In this document: one piece after another, positions 34,780-42,549 of the stretch | Layout: the number at the start of each line of letters is the position of its first letter | How positions within the stretch are numbered: position 1 is the stretch's first letter | Assembly (NCBI RefSeq): GCF_002002735.1 | Contig: NZ_MUNY01000050.1 | Span: forward strand, 1 to 62,491 | Source: Algoriphagus sp. A40 | Lineage (GTDB): Bacteria; Bacteroidota; Bacteroidia; Cytophagales; Cyclobacteriaceae | Reading direction: 5' to 3' | DNA: 62,491 nt | The notes under the pieces: generated by a model | The model's input: only the letters and a program-made list of their open reading frames with translations | What the model was told of the DNA's origin: nothing | The model's database searches: none | Made by a program: the position numbers and the translations under genes

Positions 34780-35478
34780 TCAGAAATGAAGTTTTTTGAC
34801 CAGTTCCTCCGCTTTTTCCCAATCTCTCATCGTATCCAGATTGACATATCTGGACTCATCACCCTCGATATAGGCCAATTTTTCACCATAAAGGGAATTT
34901 TGCCCGAACAGGACCTTTGTTTTGGTAATATAAATCGCCCCATCTCTGAAATAGGCGGGAGGCAAATCCTGTCTTCTGGGGATGATGGTTTTCTCTCCGG
35001 TGGCAATGGATAGAAGTCCCTCGGAATTTGGTTCAAAAATCCAATGGGGGTTGAATTCGTGAGGTACAGGAAGAACAGAAATCAATGCATCGGCATCGGC
35101 GGCTATGAATTTTTGGATAGCCTCATCTACCAATCCTTTTCTGCGAAAAGGGTTGGTCGCCTGCAACAAACAAACTGCATCATACTTCTCTCCCCTTTCC
35201 TCAAAAAATCGTAAGGCATGAATAATTACCGGCAAAGTTGGGGAAACATCCGAAGCCAAATCGGAAGGTCTCACAAATGGAGTTTCCAGGCCGATTTGAT
35301 TGGCAACCCGAATAATTTCAGGGTCATCAGAGCTAAGGATAACCTTTGAGAGAAGAGTGGATTCCCTGGCAGAATCAAAAGTATAAGCCAAAAGGGGCTT
35401 GCCGGCCAGTGATTTTACGTTTTTACCAGGGATACCTTTGGAACCTCCCCGAGCAGGAATCAGACCTAGAATCTTCAT
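34780..35478 (-). CDS. neuA: Acylneuraminate cytidylyltransferase family
   Basis: 232 residues. The CTP-binding motif LIPARGGSKGIPGKN lies at the N-terminus, with LQATNPFRR and AYFRDGAIYIT further on, as in NeuA/LegF/PseF enzymes. These couple CTP to a nonulosonic acid to give the CMP-sugar donor and act in the cytoplasm. There is no C-terminal esterase domain of the kind seen in the long NeuA. NeuC and NeuB homologues are encoded just upstream (35565-37725), which completes a CMP-sialic-type pathway. The start overlaps the stop of a 19-codon frame (ATGA). Confidence 0.88.
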   Translation of the reverse strand: MKILGLIPARGGSKGIPGKNVKSLAGKPLLAYTFDSARESTLLSKVILSSDDPEIIRVANQIGLETPFVRPSDLASDVSPTLPVIIHALRFFEERGEKYDAVCLLQATNPFRRKGLVDEAIQKFIAADADALISVLPVPHEFNPHWIFEPNSEGLLSIATGEKTIIPRRQDLPPAYFRDGAIYITKTKVLFGQNSLYGEKLAYIEGDESRYVNLDTMRDWEKAEELVKKLHF

Positions 35479-35534
35479 TTCCTTTTCCAGTTATCTTTTT
35501 TCAGAAACTGATAGATCAGGCCAAACAAAGTCAT
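35475..35534 (-). CDS. Possible 19-residue ORF or remnant between neuC and neuA
   Basis: An ATG at 35534 opens a 19-residue frame, MTLFGLIYQFLKKDNWKRK, whose TGA overlaps the neuA ATG. It is in the same frame as neuC and continuous with it except for the neuC stop codon. It may be a decayed C-terminal tail, the residue of a lost gene, a leader peptide coupling translation to neuA, or chance. No homologue is recognised. Confidence 0.2.
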   Translation of the reverse strand: MTLFGLIYQFLKKDNWKRK

Positions 35535-35564
35535 TTCGGTCAAACAGTGGATTTGCTTTGCCTG

Positions 35565-36722
35565 TCAATAGGTGATGGTCTTGTGGAATTTCAAAGGAAG
35601 GGTTGCCAATAGATCTGCAATTTGATTTCCAGCATCACCACCTCCATAGACTCCTGATGAGGAAGGTTGGGGACGGGAATTATGGATTCCAATTGCTTCC
35701 ATGATTTGATTTCTATCGTATCCTACATCTAACACATTTTCACCGCGATCCCTGGAATTCTGACGGCTTCCGATGTTGATCACCGGTACACCCAGGAATG
35801 CACATTCGCGGATTCCTACACTGCTGTTACCGATCAAACCCTTGCTGTTGATCAGTAATCTCAGAAAATCGTTAGGCTCCATGTTTTTGAAAAAGTGGAA
35901 GTTCTCCAGTGAATATTTCTCGCGAAATGCTCTGATCCCGGTACTTGTACCATCTGCTCCCGCATCTACATTCGGCCAAAACCAAAGAACCGGTTTATTC
36001 ACCTCTTTGAGGGCAAACAAAGTCTCCTCAATTTGACTCCTTGAAGATTTAACTTCCGTGGTCACGGGATGCTGCATGACTACCCAATATCCCGAACTCA
36101 GGTCAGGGAAGGCACCCACTCCACCGTATTTTTGGTAAATGTCAAAATCAAATTCGGGGGAACTGGCTACTTCAGCAGCCAGATCAATGCTGGGGCAACC
36201 GGTGTTAAAGACCGAATCCGGGCTTTCTCCCAATCTGATCACCCTGTCGTAGGCACTTTGAGAGGCCACAAAGTGGTAATCTGAAAGCTTGGTAATAGAA
36301 TGTCGGACTTTCTCATCGATGTTGCCTGTGACTTCACCGCCTTGGACGTGGGCCAAAGGAATATTCATAAAACTTGCCGAAATGGCTGTAGCCATGGTTT
36401 CAAAACGATCGGCCACTGTCACTACAATATCCGGAGCAAGATTATCAAACACGGTGGAAAGTTCCAGAATACCGATACCAGTGGTCTTCGCTGCGGCTGT
36501 CAGGTTTTCTCCTTCCAAAACATTGAACACTTTAGCAGCTATATCAAACCCATCCTTTTTGATGTAATTGACAGCAGAACCATATCTGTCCAAAAGGGCC
36601 GAAGCAGCTATCACGAGTTGAAGCTCCAGGGAAGGGTGATCCTGGATAGCCTTTAAGGCAGTTTTTATCCGTGAGTAGGAAGGCCTTGCTGTGATCACCA
36701 CAGCGATTTTTCTTTTTTCCAT
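35565..36722 (-). CDS. neuC: UDP-GlcNAc 2-epimerase (hydrolysing), NeuC/LegG type
   Basis: 385 residues. The N-terminal VVITARPSYSRIKTAL is characteristic of the hydrolysing NeuC/LegG subgroup (non-hydrolysing WecB has a different opening). VADRFETMATAISASFMNIPLAHVQGGEVTG and GLIGNSSVGIRECAFLGVPVINIG carry the usual active-site acids and substrate-binding residues. It forms a free ManNAc-type sugar and UDP. The lack of LegB dehydratase and LegC aminotransferase genes in the window favours ordinary ManNAc and a Neu5Ac-like product, but those genes could lie elsewhere. It begins 4 bp after the neuB stop. Quoted motifs are shown in shortened form. Confidence 0.9.
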   Translation of the reverse strand: MEKRKIAVVITARPSYSRIKTALKAIQDHPSLELQLVIAASALLDRYGSAVNYIKKDGFDIAAKVFNVLEGENLTAAAKTTGIGILELSTVFDNLAPDIVVTVADRFETMATAISASFMNIPLAHVQGGEVTGNIDEKVRHSITKLSDYHFVASQSAYDRVIRLGESPDSVFNTGCPSIDLAAEVASSPEFDFDIYQKYGGVGAFPDLSSGYWVVMQHPVTTEVKSSRSQIEETLFALKEVNKPVLWFWPNVDAGADGTSTGIRAFREKYSLENFHFFKNMEPNDFLRLLINSKGLIGNSSVGIRECAFLGVPVINIGSRQNSRDRGENVLDVGYDRNQIMEAIGIHNSRPQPSSSGVYGGGDAGNQIADLLATLPLKFHKTITY

Positions 36723-36726
36723 AGCT

Positions 36727-37725
36727 TTATTCCAGCTCCAAATCTTCCCAGTTCAAGAATTCCCACTGGTTGAGATCTCTTTTCAGTCGTTTACCAAGTA
36801 CCTGTTGAAAATCCTTGGCAGGAATGCCATATCCCTTTGGTTTCTTTGCTTCCAAATTGTCCACCGATAGGATCTCGCCCTTTTTCAGTGTTTGGTTGAT
36901 CGCCAGGCTTTTTTCAAAAATCTGTTTTAATCCTTCAAAAGCTCCTATATCGCTTTTTACTATGGGGGAAGTCAGGGATTTTTGGATTTGGTGAATCCCA
37001 TTTACCAATTCCTTGGTTTGGTCAATCGTGATACTCGCCAGCGTATCCGGTCCAAACTGTCTCTTGTCAAATACGACATGAAACTCAAAAATTTCCGCAC
37101 CCAAAGCGGCTGCGGCAAGACAGGCGTGAATATTCCCGCTATGGTCTGAGAATCCTACCGGAATTCGGTACCTGGACTTTAGCTCCTGAATTACATTCAA
37201 ACCCCATTGTTCGGGTTGGGTCGGATAAGCTGTGGTGCATTGCAAAATGCTCAATTCATTACCAAATCCCTGAAGGAAATGGATTGCCGCATCCAATTCT
37301 TCCCAACTACTCATCCCTGAACTCAGGACCACAGGCTTTCCTGTTTTGGCAATTTTGTCCAAAAGCAGAAAATTAGAGACCTCACCTGAGCCAATTTTAT
37401 ACCTTTTGACTCCAACCTCTTCCAGCCAATCCACCGCCAAATTGCTGAATGGAGAGGAAATAAATTCCAATCCTTTTTCGTCACAATGAGCTTTAAGGTC
37501 CTTCCATTGATTAATCGAAAATTCCATTCGCTTCCAATAATCCAATCTTGTGGCATCCTGTCTGGAAAATTTCACCCGAAAGGGTTCATGCACCGAGCTT
37601 TCGGCAGCTGAGATATGGGTTTGGAATTTGACTGCATCGACTCCCGTCTCTGCCAAGGCATCAATATAGGCATGCGCCGTGCCGAGACTTCCGTCGTGTG
37701 CTTGTGCGATTTCTGCGATGATCAA
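36727..37725 (-). CDS. neuB: N-acetylneuraminate synthase family protein
   Basis: 332 residues. A TIM-barrel aldol-condensing domain is followed by a SAF antifreeze-like domain. VDAVKFQTH, KIGSGEVSNF, VLSSGMSSWEEL and IPVGFSDHSG are the standard barrel motifs with metal and phosphoenolpyruvate ligands. KSLAINQTLKKGEIL and the KPKGYGIP segment mark the SAF domain. It condenses phosphoenolpyruvate with ManNAc or a related sugar to give a nonulosonic acid. The family members NeuB, LegI and PseI are not reliably separated by eye; the neighbouring NeuC-type gene supports NeuB or LegI rather than PseI. First gene of the three-gene nonulosonate block. Confidence 0.9.
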   Translation of the reverse strand: MIIAEIAQAHDGSLGTAHAYIDALAETGVDAVKFQTHISAAESSVHEPFRVKFSRQDATRLDYWKRMEFSINQWKDLKAHCDEKGLEFISSPFSNLAVDWLEEVGVKRYKIGSGEVSNFLLLDKIAKTGKPVVLSSGMSSWEELDAAIHFLQGFGNELSILQCTTAYPTQPEQWGLNVIQELKSRYRIPVGFSDHSGNIHACLAAAALGAEIFEFHVVFDKRQFGPDTLASITIDQTKELVNGIHQIQKSLTSPIVKSDIGAFEGLKQIFEKSLAINQTLKKGEILSVDNLEAKKPKGYGIPAKDFQQVLGKRLKRDLNQWEFLNWEDLELE

Positions 37726-37782
37726 GTGCTCAGAAAGTTAAATCGAGAAACTGTTTATTGTGGCAAATATTTCAAAACAGAA

Positions 37783-38796
37783 TTAGAGTACTCCGTCTTG
37801 TTCCGCGTGGATCTTTAGCTTGGGAGCAGGAGGTCGCGATTCATAAATTGATCTAAATACCCTACTGTAAAAGCGCTTTTCAAACAGAGTGATAGGACGC
37901 GCGTTCAATTGAGGCAATTGGATCATTTCTGGCTGCTTTGGATTTTTTGTCAGTTTACTAAAAACATCCAGATTTTTATCAGTGAGTTCGTTGCCCATGT
38001 GGTCAACCCAAGTGTCCAGGGTGCTCAGGCGCCAAAGGCCGCTGTCGTCGATCGGCATGTCAATCCATAAGTTTTCACTTTTGGAAGAAATCTTAATAAA
38101 ACAAGGATGGAAGGGCATTTTAAAAATTGCCTCTCTTCTAATGGTCATCACCTGATGACCACTTCCCATCACAGCCTTGGAACTCCCTTTTTTTAATACC
38201 GGTAGAATCGTATCATAGCTTTCATCGAAATTCCAATTGTAACAAGAATAATTATCCTTGATCCCCTGAAATTCAACTGATTTTTCAAAAGCAAACTTTA
38301 ACCTTCTCTGCACAACAGCTTTTTGGACTGAAGAAGAAAAGTAATACATATGACGGGAGATGGGGAATGGTGCAACTGAACCCGCATCCGGAAAATTCAG
38401 AAACACCTCTTCCACTGCTTCCTGCCAGCCATTTTTGAATAAAATATCACTGTCCGCAATTGTAATGAGGTCTTCTCTGCAGCTTCTGGCTATCCCCAGG
38501 ATGGCATCCACTTTTCCTATGTTGGAGGATTGGGTCACCAATGTTTCTATTTTCCCCTGATCCAGAAGCTCTCTAAGCCAAGTTCTGACTTCGGTACAAG
38601 AACCATTATCCACAACGGTAATCGCAGACCGGGAATGCTGAGAAACCCTTGCTGATTCCAGACAAGTTTTATATACCTCAAGAATTTTCTGAAAATACCC
38701 GTTGAAATTGGGAATAAAGACAGGAATAATAATCCTGTGGTAAAAAACCTTGGGGACTATGGGATCTAATTTGGAGGGATTGATACCTACTCGCAT
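37783..38796 (-). CDS. GT2-type (GT-A) glycosyltransferase
   Basis: 337 residues from ATG 38796 (MRVGINPSK). An ATG at 38850 in the same frame would overlap the FkbM gene by 47 bp and adds an unlikely N-terminus. Family 2 motifs: IIIPVFIPNFNGYF at the start of the fold, TVVDNGSCTEV, and the metal-binding DxD in ITIADSDILFKNGW. It is the only GT-A enzyme in the window. Donor and acceptor unknown. It lies between the methyltransferase and the neuB gene, with 57 bp to the latter. Confidence 0.85.
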   Translation of the reverse strand: MRVGINPSKLDPIVPKVFYHRIIIPVFIPNFNGYFQKILEVYKTCLESARVSQHSRSAITVVDNGSCTEVRTWLRELLDQGKIETLVTQSSNIGKVDAILGIARSCREDLITIADSDILFKNGWQEAVEEVFLNFPDAGSVAPFPISRHMYYFSSSVQKAVVQRRLKFAFEKSVEFQGIKDNYSCYNWNFDESYDTILPVLKKGSSKAVMGSGHQVMTIRREAIFKMPFHPCFIKISSKSENLWIDMPIDDSGLWRLSTLDTWVDHMGNELTDKNLDVFSKLTKNPKQPEMIQLPQLNARPITLFEKRFYSRVFRSIYESRPPAPKLKIHAEQDGVL

Positions 38797-38803
38797 AATT
38801 GCG

Positions 38804-39493
38804 TTAGATTTTAAAGTCTTTTCTACAAAAAATAAGGTTGCCAGAACCATTGGGATTCTGTACCAACTTTGCCAGCAACTTGTATTCCTTATCTTCCAGT
38901 AGTTTGGAAATTGGCGAACTCAAATCTTCAGTAAATGAAAGGTCTGTTTCAACCATTACTACTGAAGGTCTGAATTTCTCCCAGTTGTTGGACTGGAGAA
39001 CTTCAAAATCCAAGCCTTCAACATCCACATCCATGAAATCTATGGAGCTTCCAAGGCCAAATTCCTCAACCAATTCCTCCAGGCTTGAAAGTGGAACCTC
39101 TATTTCCCGCTCAATTTTTGACACCAGGTTGTTTTTCTCCAAAAAACTGAAATCAAAGGTGTTCATGGAGGACAATTTTTGCGGAAGCATATAATACTTC
39201 AAAACACCTGAGGAAGAAGAGATGCCTCTATTAATAAACCTGTCCTTTGGCCTTACATTATCAAATTTTGACATCAAATCCGGATTGGGATCGATGACAT
39301 ATCCATTCCAACCTCTGAGATAGAAAAAGTAAGTATTGGAAAAGGTAATTGGCTCAAAACAACCAATATCGAGGTATCCTCCATTAAGTTTATTAAAAAG
39401 TTTGAATAATTGAATGTCCTCACCTGACTTTGAAAAAGATACCCGATAGCGGGAGTATATCCAAGTTCTAAGAAGGTCTTTTACCTTGCTCAT
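38804..39493 (-). CDS. FkbM family methyltransferase
   Basis: 229 residues. The opening YSRYRVSFSKSGEDIQLFKLF, the SAM-binding GGYLDIGCFEPITFSNTYFFY and YVIDPNP segments, and IDFMDVDVEGLDFEVLQSNNW are typical of FkbM proteins, which O-methylate sugars or lipids using S-adenosylmethionine. In this operon it probably methylates a hydroxyl of the repeat unit. It ends 8 bp before the start chosen for the GT2 gene; 75 bp separate it from asnB copy 3 upstream. Quoted motifs are separate segments. Confidence 0.87.
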   Translation of the reverse strand: MSKVKDLLRTWIYSRYRVSFSKSGEDIQLFKLFNKLNGGYLDIGCFEPITFSNTYFFYLRGWNGYVIDPNPDLMSKFDNVRPKDRFINRGISSSSGVLKYYMLPQKLSSMNTFDFSFLEKNNLVSKIEREIEVPLSSLEELVEEFGLGSSIDFMDVDVEGLDFEVLQSNNWEKFRPSVVMVETDLSFTEDLSSPISKLLEDKEYKLLAKLVQNPNGSGNLIFCRKDFKI

Positions 39494-39568
39494 AAATCCT
39501 TTTTACCTGTTGAAGTTTCGTTGTTATTTCCCAAGGGATTACTCCAAATCCTTAGAAGCGATGCGTAT

Positions 39569-41443
39569 TTACCTTTTTCCAAACTTACCTTTCAAGTGAA
39601 ACACTCTAAGCCAAATTTCCATGACCAGCACAGGGAAGAGAATTTTGGCATAACCGATAGAAGGCGAAGTACGATGCTTTTCCAAAATGGAGAGGATCCC
39701 CCTTTGATTAAAATTAAGGTAGGTCTCTGATAAGCCTTCCCGGAGATAATTCTCCAATAGCGCACCCCAACCTCCCTGAAGATATTCCCAATAAGGAATG
39801 GTGAAGCCCTTTTTAGGTGCATACCAGTCAGTACCGGAAAAATCTGATAAGAGGGATTTACTTAGTTCCTTATCGACGGAATTGGGCATCAGAGAACGGG
39901 TTGGCACTTTCATCAAAAAATCTACCAGCTCATGGTCCAGAAAAGGAGCTCTGACCTCTACTGAGGAGTGCATAGAGGAAGAATCCACCTTGAAAAGGAA
40001 ATCACCAGGCAACCTGCCCTTGAAGTCCATGCCGAAGGATAGTTTTTCCGGATTTGACTCAAATAAAGGCTTCAATTCTTTCAATAGCTTTCTGGAATGT
40101 TTTTGTCTTTTTCCTTCCCGAAAAACCTGATCAAAAAAACCTCCAGTCAGGTTGTTCTTAGAATACAATCCCTCCCAGCCTGCCAGCTTCATCCGCTGGA
40201 CATCATTTAGCCTGGAATTAAGCCTCGTCGCCAACTTGGGATTTTTGACGGTTAAACAGAAGTCCACAAGCTTTTCTCCCATAGGAATACCTTTGGAGTT
40301 CAGGTTCAGATACAGATTTGGCTTGTTGTAAGATCCAAAAATCTCATCTCCTCCGTCACCTGAGAGCATCACTCTGTACCGTGCTTTAACTTGCTCTGTC
40401 ACCAAAAAACTTGGAATCAGTGAAGCATCAGCCAGAGGCTGAATATCTTTCAGGATGGTTTCCAATACCCCAATGGAATCCGTACTTACAGGAACAATTT
40501 CATGGTTGATATTTAGTTTCCTGGCCAATTGCTTGGCACCTTCGGTTTCGTCCGTGAGAAGTTCATTGGTACCGATCGTGACCGCTGAAATATCCGATTT
40601 GATATCATGTGCAATGGCCGTAATCAAAGCAGAATCCACGCCTGCGCTCAGGAAAGTGGCCAACGGGACATCCGAATTGAGCTCCCGCTCGACTGTCTTG
40701 TAGAGCAAATCTTTGGTGGCCTTTTTAAGGTCTGCAAAAGGGATTGGATCTTGGACTACGGTCGGGAAACTATAGTACTTCACCCACTTTTTATCACCGG
40801 AAGAGGTAATAGTGAGATGATGGGAAGGGGGAAATACGAAGACTTCTTTGTAAATGGTATGGTGCAAATGGATAAATCCGTTTTCCAAAATATCCACCAC
40901 TGCGTCCGGATTGATTTCCAAAGGGGAGTCACGGAGTGTTCTTAGACCGTTTAATTCAGAAGCCCAATGAAATCGGTTTTCCATTTCCGTAAAAAAAATG
41001 GGTTTCTCCCCAAATCTGTCGCGAGCCATGAAAAAAAGGTCATTTCTCTCATCCCAAATACAAAAAGCAAACATTCCAACTAAGTGCTCACAGACAGACT
41101 CGCCATATTCAGCAAATCCAACCACCAATACTTCGGTATCCGAATCAGTAAAAAATTTATATCCCTTTGATTCAAGGGACTTTTTCAGTGTTTTGTAATT
41201 GTAGATTTCGCCATTGAAGATAATCCGCAATCCCAAGTCATCCCGGACAAATGGTTGATCTGCAGCCGTGGAAAGGTCTATGATTGATAGGCGATTATGC
41301 CCTAGAGCCACCCTCCCGCTCACCCAGATTCCTGTGGCATCAGGCCCTCTGTGATGTTGAAGGGAAAGAGTTTCCCCCAAAAGGCTTCGATCTTTTGAAT
41401 TAAGATCAGATGTATAGGAAAGAATTCCTGAAATCCCGCACAT
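39569..41443 (-). CDS. asnB: Asparagine synthase-type glutamine amidotransferase (copy 3), variant ATP loop
   Basis: 624 residues. MCGISGILS with Cys2, HHRGPDATG, GHNRLSIIDLS and IFNGEIYNY give a complete glutaminase domain. In the synthase domain the ATP pyrophosphatase loop near residue 264 reads LSAGVDSAL instead of the usual SGGxDSS found in the other three copies; LSGDGGDEIFGSYNK follows. The loss of one Gly and one Ser may change ATP or substrate handling, though SAG variants occur in functional relatives. It lies 2 bp downstream of a GT4 gene. Substrate inferred to be a sugar carboxylate. Confidence 0.88.
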   Translation of the reverse strand: MCGISGILSYTSDLNSKDRSLLGETLSLQHHRGPDATGIWVSGRVALGHNRLSIIDLSTAADQPFVRDDLGLRIIFNGEIYNYKTLKKSLESKGYKFFTDSDTEVLVVGFAEYGESVCEHLVGMFAFCIWDERNDLFFMARDRFGEKPIFFTEMENRFHWASELNGLRTLRDSPLEINPDAVVDILENGFIHLHHTIYKEVFVFPPSHHLTITSSGDKKWVKYYSFPTVVQDPIPFADLKKATKDLLYKTVERELNSDVPLATFLSAGVDSALITAIAHDIKSDISAVTIGTNELLTDETEGAKQLARKLNINHEIVPVSTDSIGVLETILKDIQPLADASLIPSFLVTEQVKARYRVMLSGDGGDEIFGSYNKPNLYLNLNSKGIPMGEKLVDFCLTVKNPKLATRLNSRLNDVQRMKLAGWEGLYSKNNLTGGFFDQVFREGKRQKHSRKLLKELKPLFESNPEKLSFGMDFKGRLPGDFLFKVDSSSMHSSVEVRAPFLDHELVDFLMKVPTRSLMPNSVDKELSKSLLSDFSGTDWYAPKKGFTIPYWEYLQGGWGALLENYLREGLSETYLNFNQRGILSILEKHRTSPSIGYAKILFPVLVMEIWLRVFHLKGKFGKR

Positions 41444-41445
41444 AT

Positions 41446-42540
41446 TTAACTCTCCAAGGCGTTAAGAAACTTGGTTTTCCAGGTATCATAAGTCTGCCAA
41501 TCACTCAACCGTTCCTTTAATTCAATGAATGGAGTATTGTCTGATTTGATCTTGGATAAAACCAACTCATAGGACTCCAACCAAGACTCCAGAATGTTGG
41601 GATCATTGACAATAATAGCTCTTGATTCCCCGAACAAAACCTCTGGTATCCCACCAGCATCGGAGGCAAGGGCCCAATTTCCACATTTGATCGCTTCCAC
41701 CAGAGAAAGTCCAAATCCTTCCTGCCAAAGCGAGGTGAAAAAATAAACATCTCCAATCTGCAAATAGGCTGGAAGTTGTTTATGGGAAAGTACCCCAACC
41801 TGGGTCCAATTGGGATGGTTAATTTCGGCGTCTTTTGTGTGCCCGATTGAAACAATTTTTACGTCAGGATATTTTTCAAGAATCTTGGACGCTACTTTCT
41901 TAAACAGATGTAGCCCTTTTACCCTCCTTGAATTGGCCATCCAAACCAAAACTGTATCGTGTTCCTCAAAACCAAGTGATTTTCTTAAGCTTGACTTTTC
42001 GCTGGGATTTAAAGGGTAAAAGAATTCATTTTCAACCCCGTTTCCGACAATAAACGCCTGCGGGGTAAACTGGGAATTAGAACTTAGTGTTTTCCTATAA
42101 CCTTCTTTTGTCAAAAAAAGCACTTTATCAACCTTCTCGAGTATGGAGGGAGGAATAGAAAGCCAATGGCCATGGAAGGAAAAAACAATCTCAGAACCAA
42201 TTGGGAGTTCTCCTTTTAAACTTGTGATCCCCTGCAGTAATGATACATCGTCCATTACCAAAATTTGAACAGGCACACCATTCTGGCTAATATTATTGCA
42301 AAAAGCCACATACTGAGATGCGGCTTTTGAATTGCGGCTGTTGGGATTCAGAAATCTATGCCAAATTTTGGGAGCTTGCTTTTCGCAAAACACATATTTT
42401 TCGTCAGCCTTTTGGGTAGGAGAAAGAACAAAATCGAAGTAGTCCAATTCCGATTGAAATCTATGTATTCTATACAACCAACTGCCCAAAACCTGTGGCG
42501 GCAGGCCAAATCCACTGATTAGAACTTTTATTCTCTCCAT
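41446..42540 (-). CDS. GT4-type glycosyltransferase
   Basis: 364 residues, GT-B fold. IVFSFHGHWLSIPPSIL and VLFLTKEGY belong to the acceptor domain, and IVGNGVENEFFYPL is the linker typical for GT4. DTVLVWMANSRRVKGLHLFKKV begins the donor domain, and WQEGFGLSLVEAIKCGNWALA carries the two catalytic-site glutamates. It stands between the ABC transporter (9 bp) and asnB copy 3 (2 bp) in the same transcript. Specificity cannot be assigned. Quoted segments are discontinuous. Confidence 0.88.
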   Translation of the reverse strand: MERIKVLISGFGLPPQVLGSWLYRIHRFQSELDYFDFVLSPTQKADEKYVFCEKQAPKIWHRFLNPNSRNSKAASQYVAFCNNISQNGVPVQILVMDDVSLLQGITSLKGELPIGSEIVFSFHGHWLSIPPSILEKVDKVLFLTKEGYRKTLSSNSQFTPQAFIVGNGVENEFFYPLNPSEKSSLRKSLGFEEHDTVLVWMANSRRVKGLHLFKKVASKILEKYPDVKIVSIGHTKDAEINHPNWTQVGVLSHKQLPAYLQIGDVYFFTSLWQEGFGLSLVEAIKCGNWALASDAGGIPEVLFGESRAIIVNDPNILESWLESYELVLSKIKSDNTPFIELKERLSDWQTYDTWKTKFLNALES

Positions 42541-42549
42541 TTAAAATTA

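Noticed and set aside
34780..37725. Legionaminic or pseudaminic acid pathway
   Set aside because: No dehydratase, aminotransferase or N-acetyltransferase genes of the leg/pse type lie beside neuB and neuC; a NeuB/NeuC/NeuA reading needs fewer assumptions, though it is not proven.
38797..38850. Upstream start of the GT2 gene at 38850
   Set aside because: It would overlap the FkbM gene by 47 bp and add 18 residues unlike the family; the ATG at 38796 lies just after that gene's stop.
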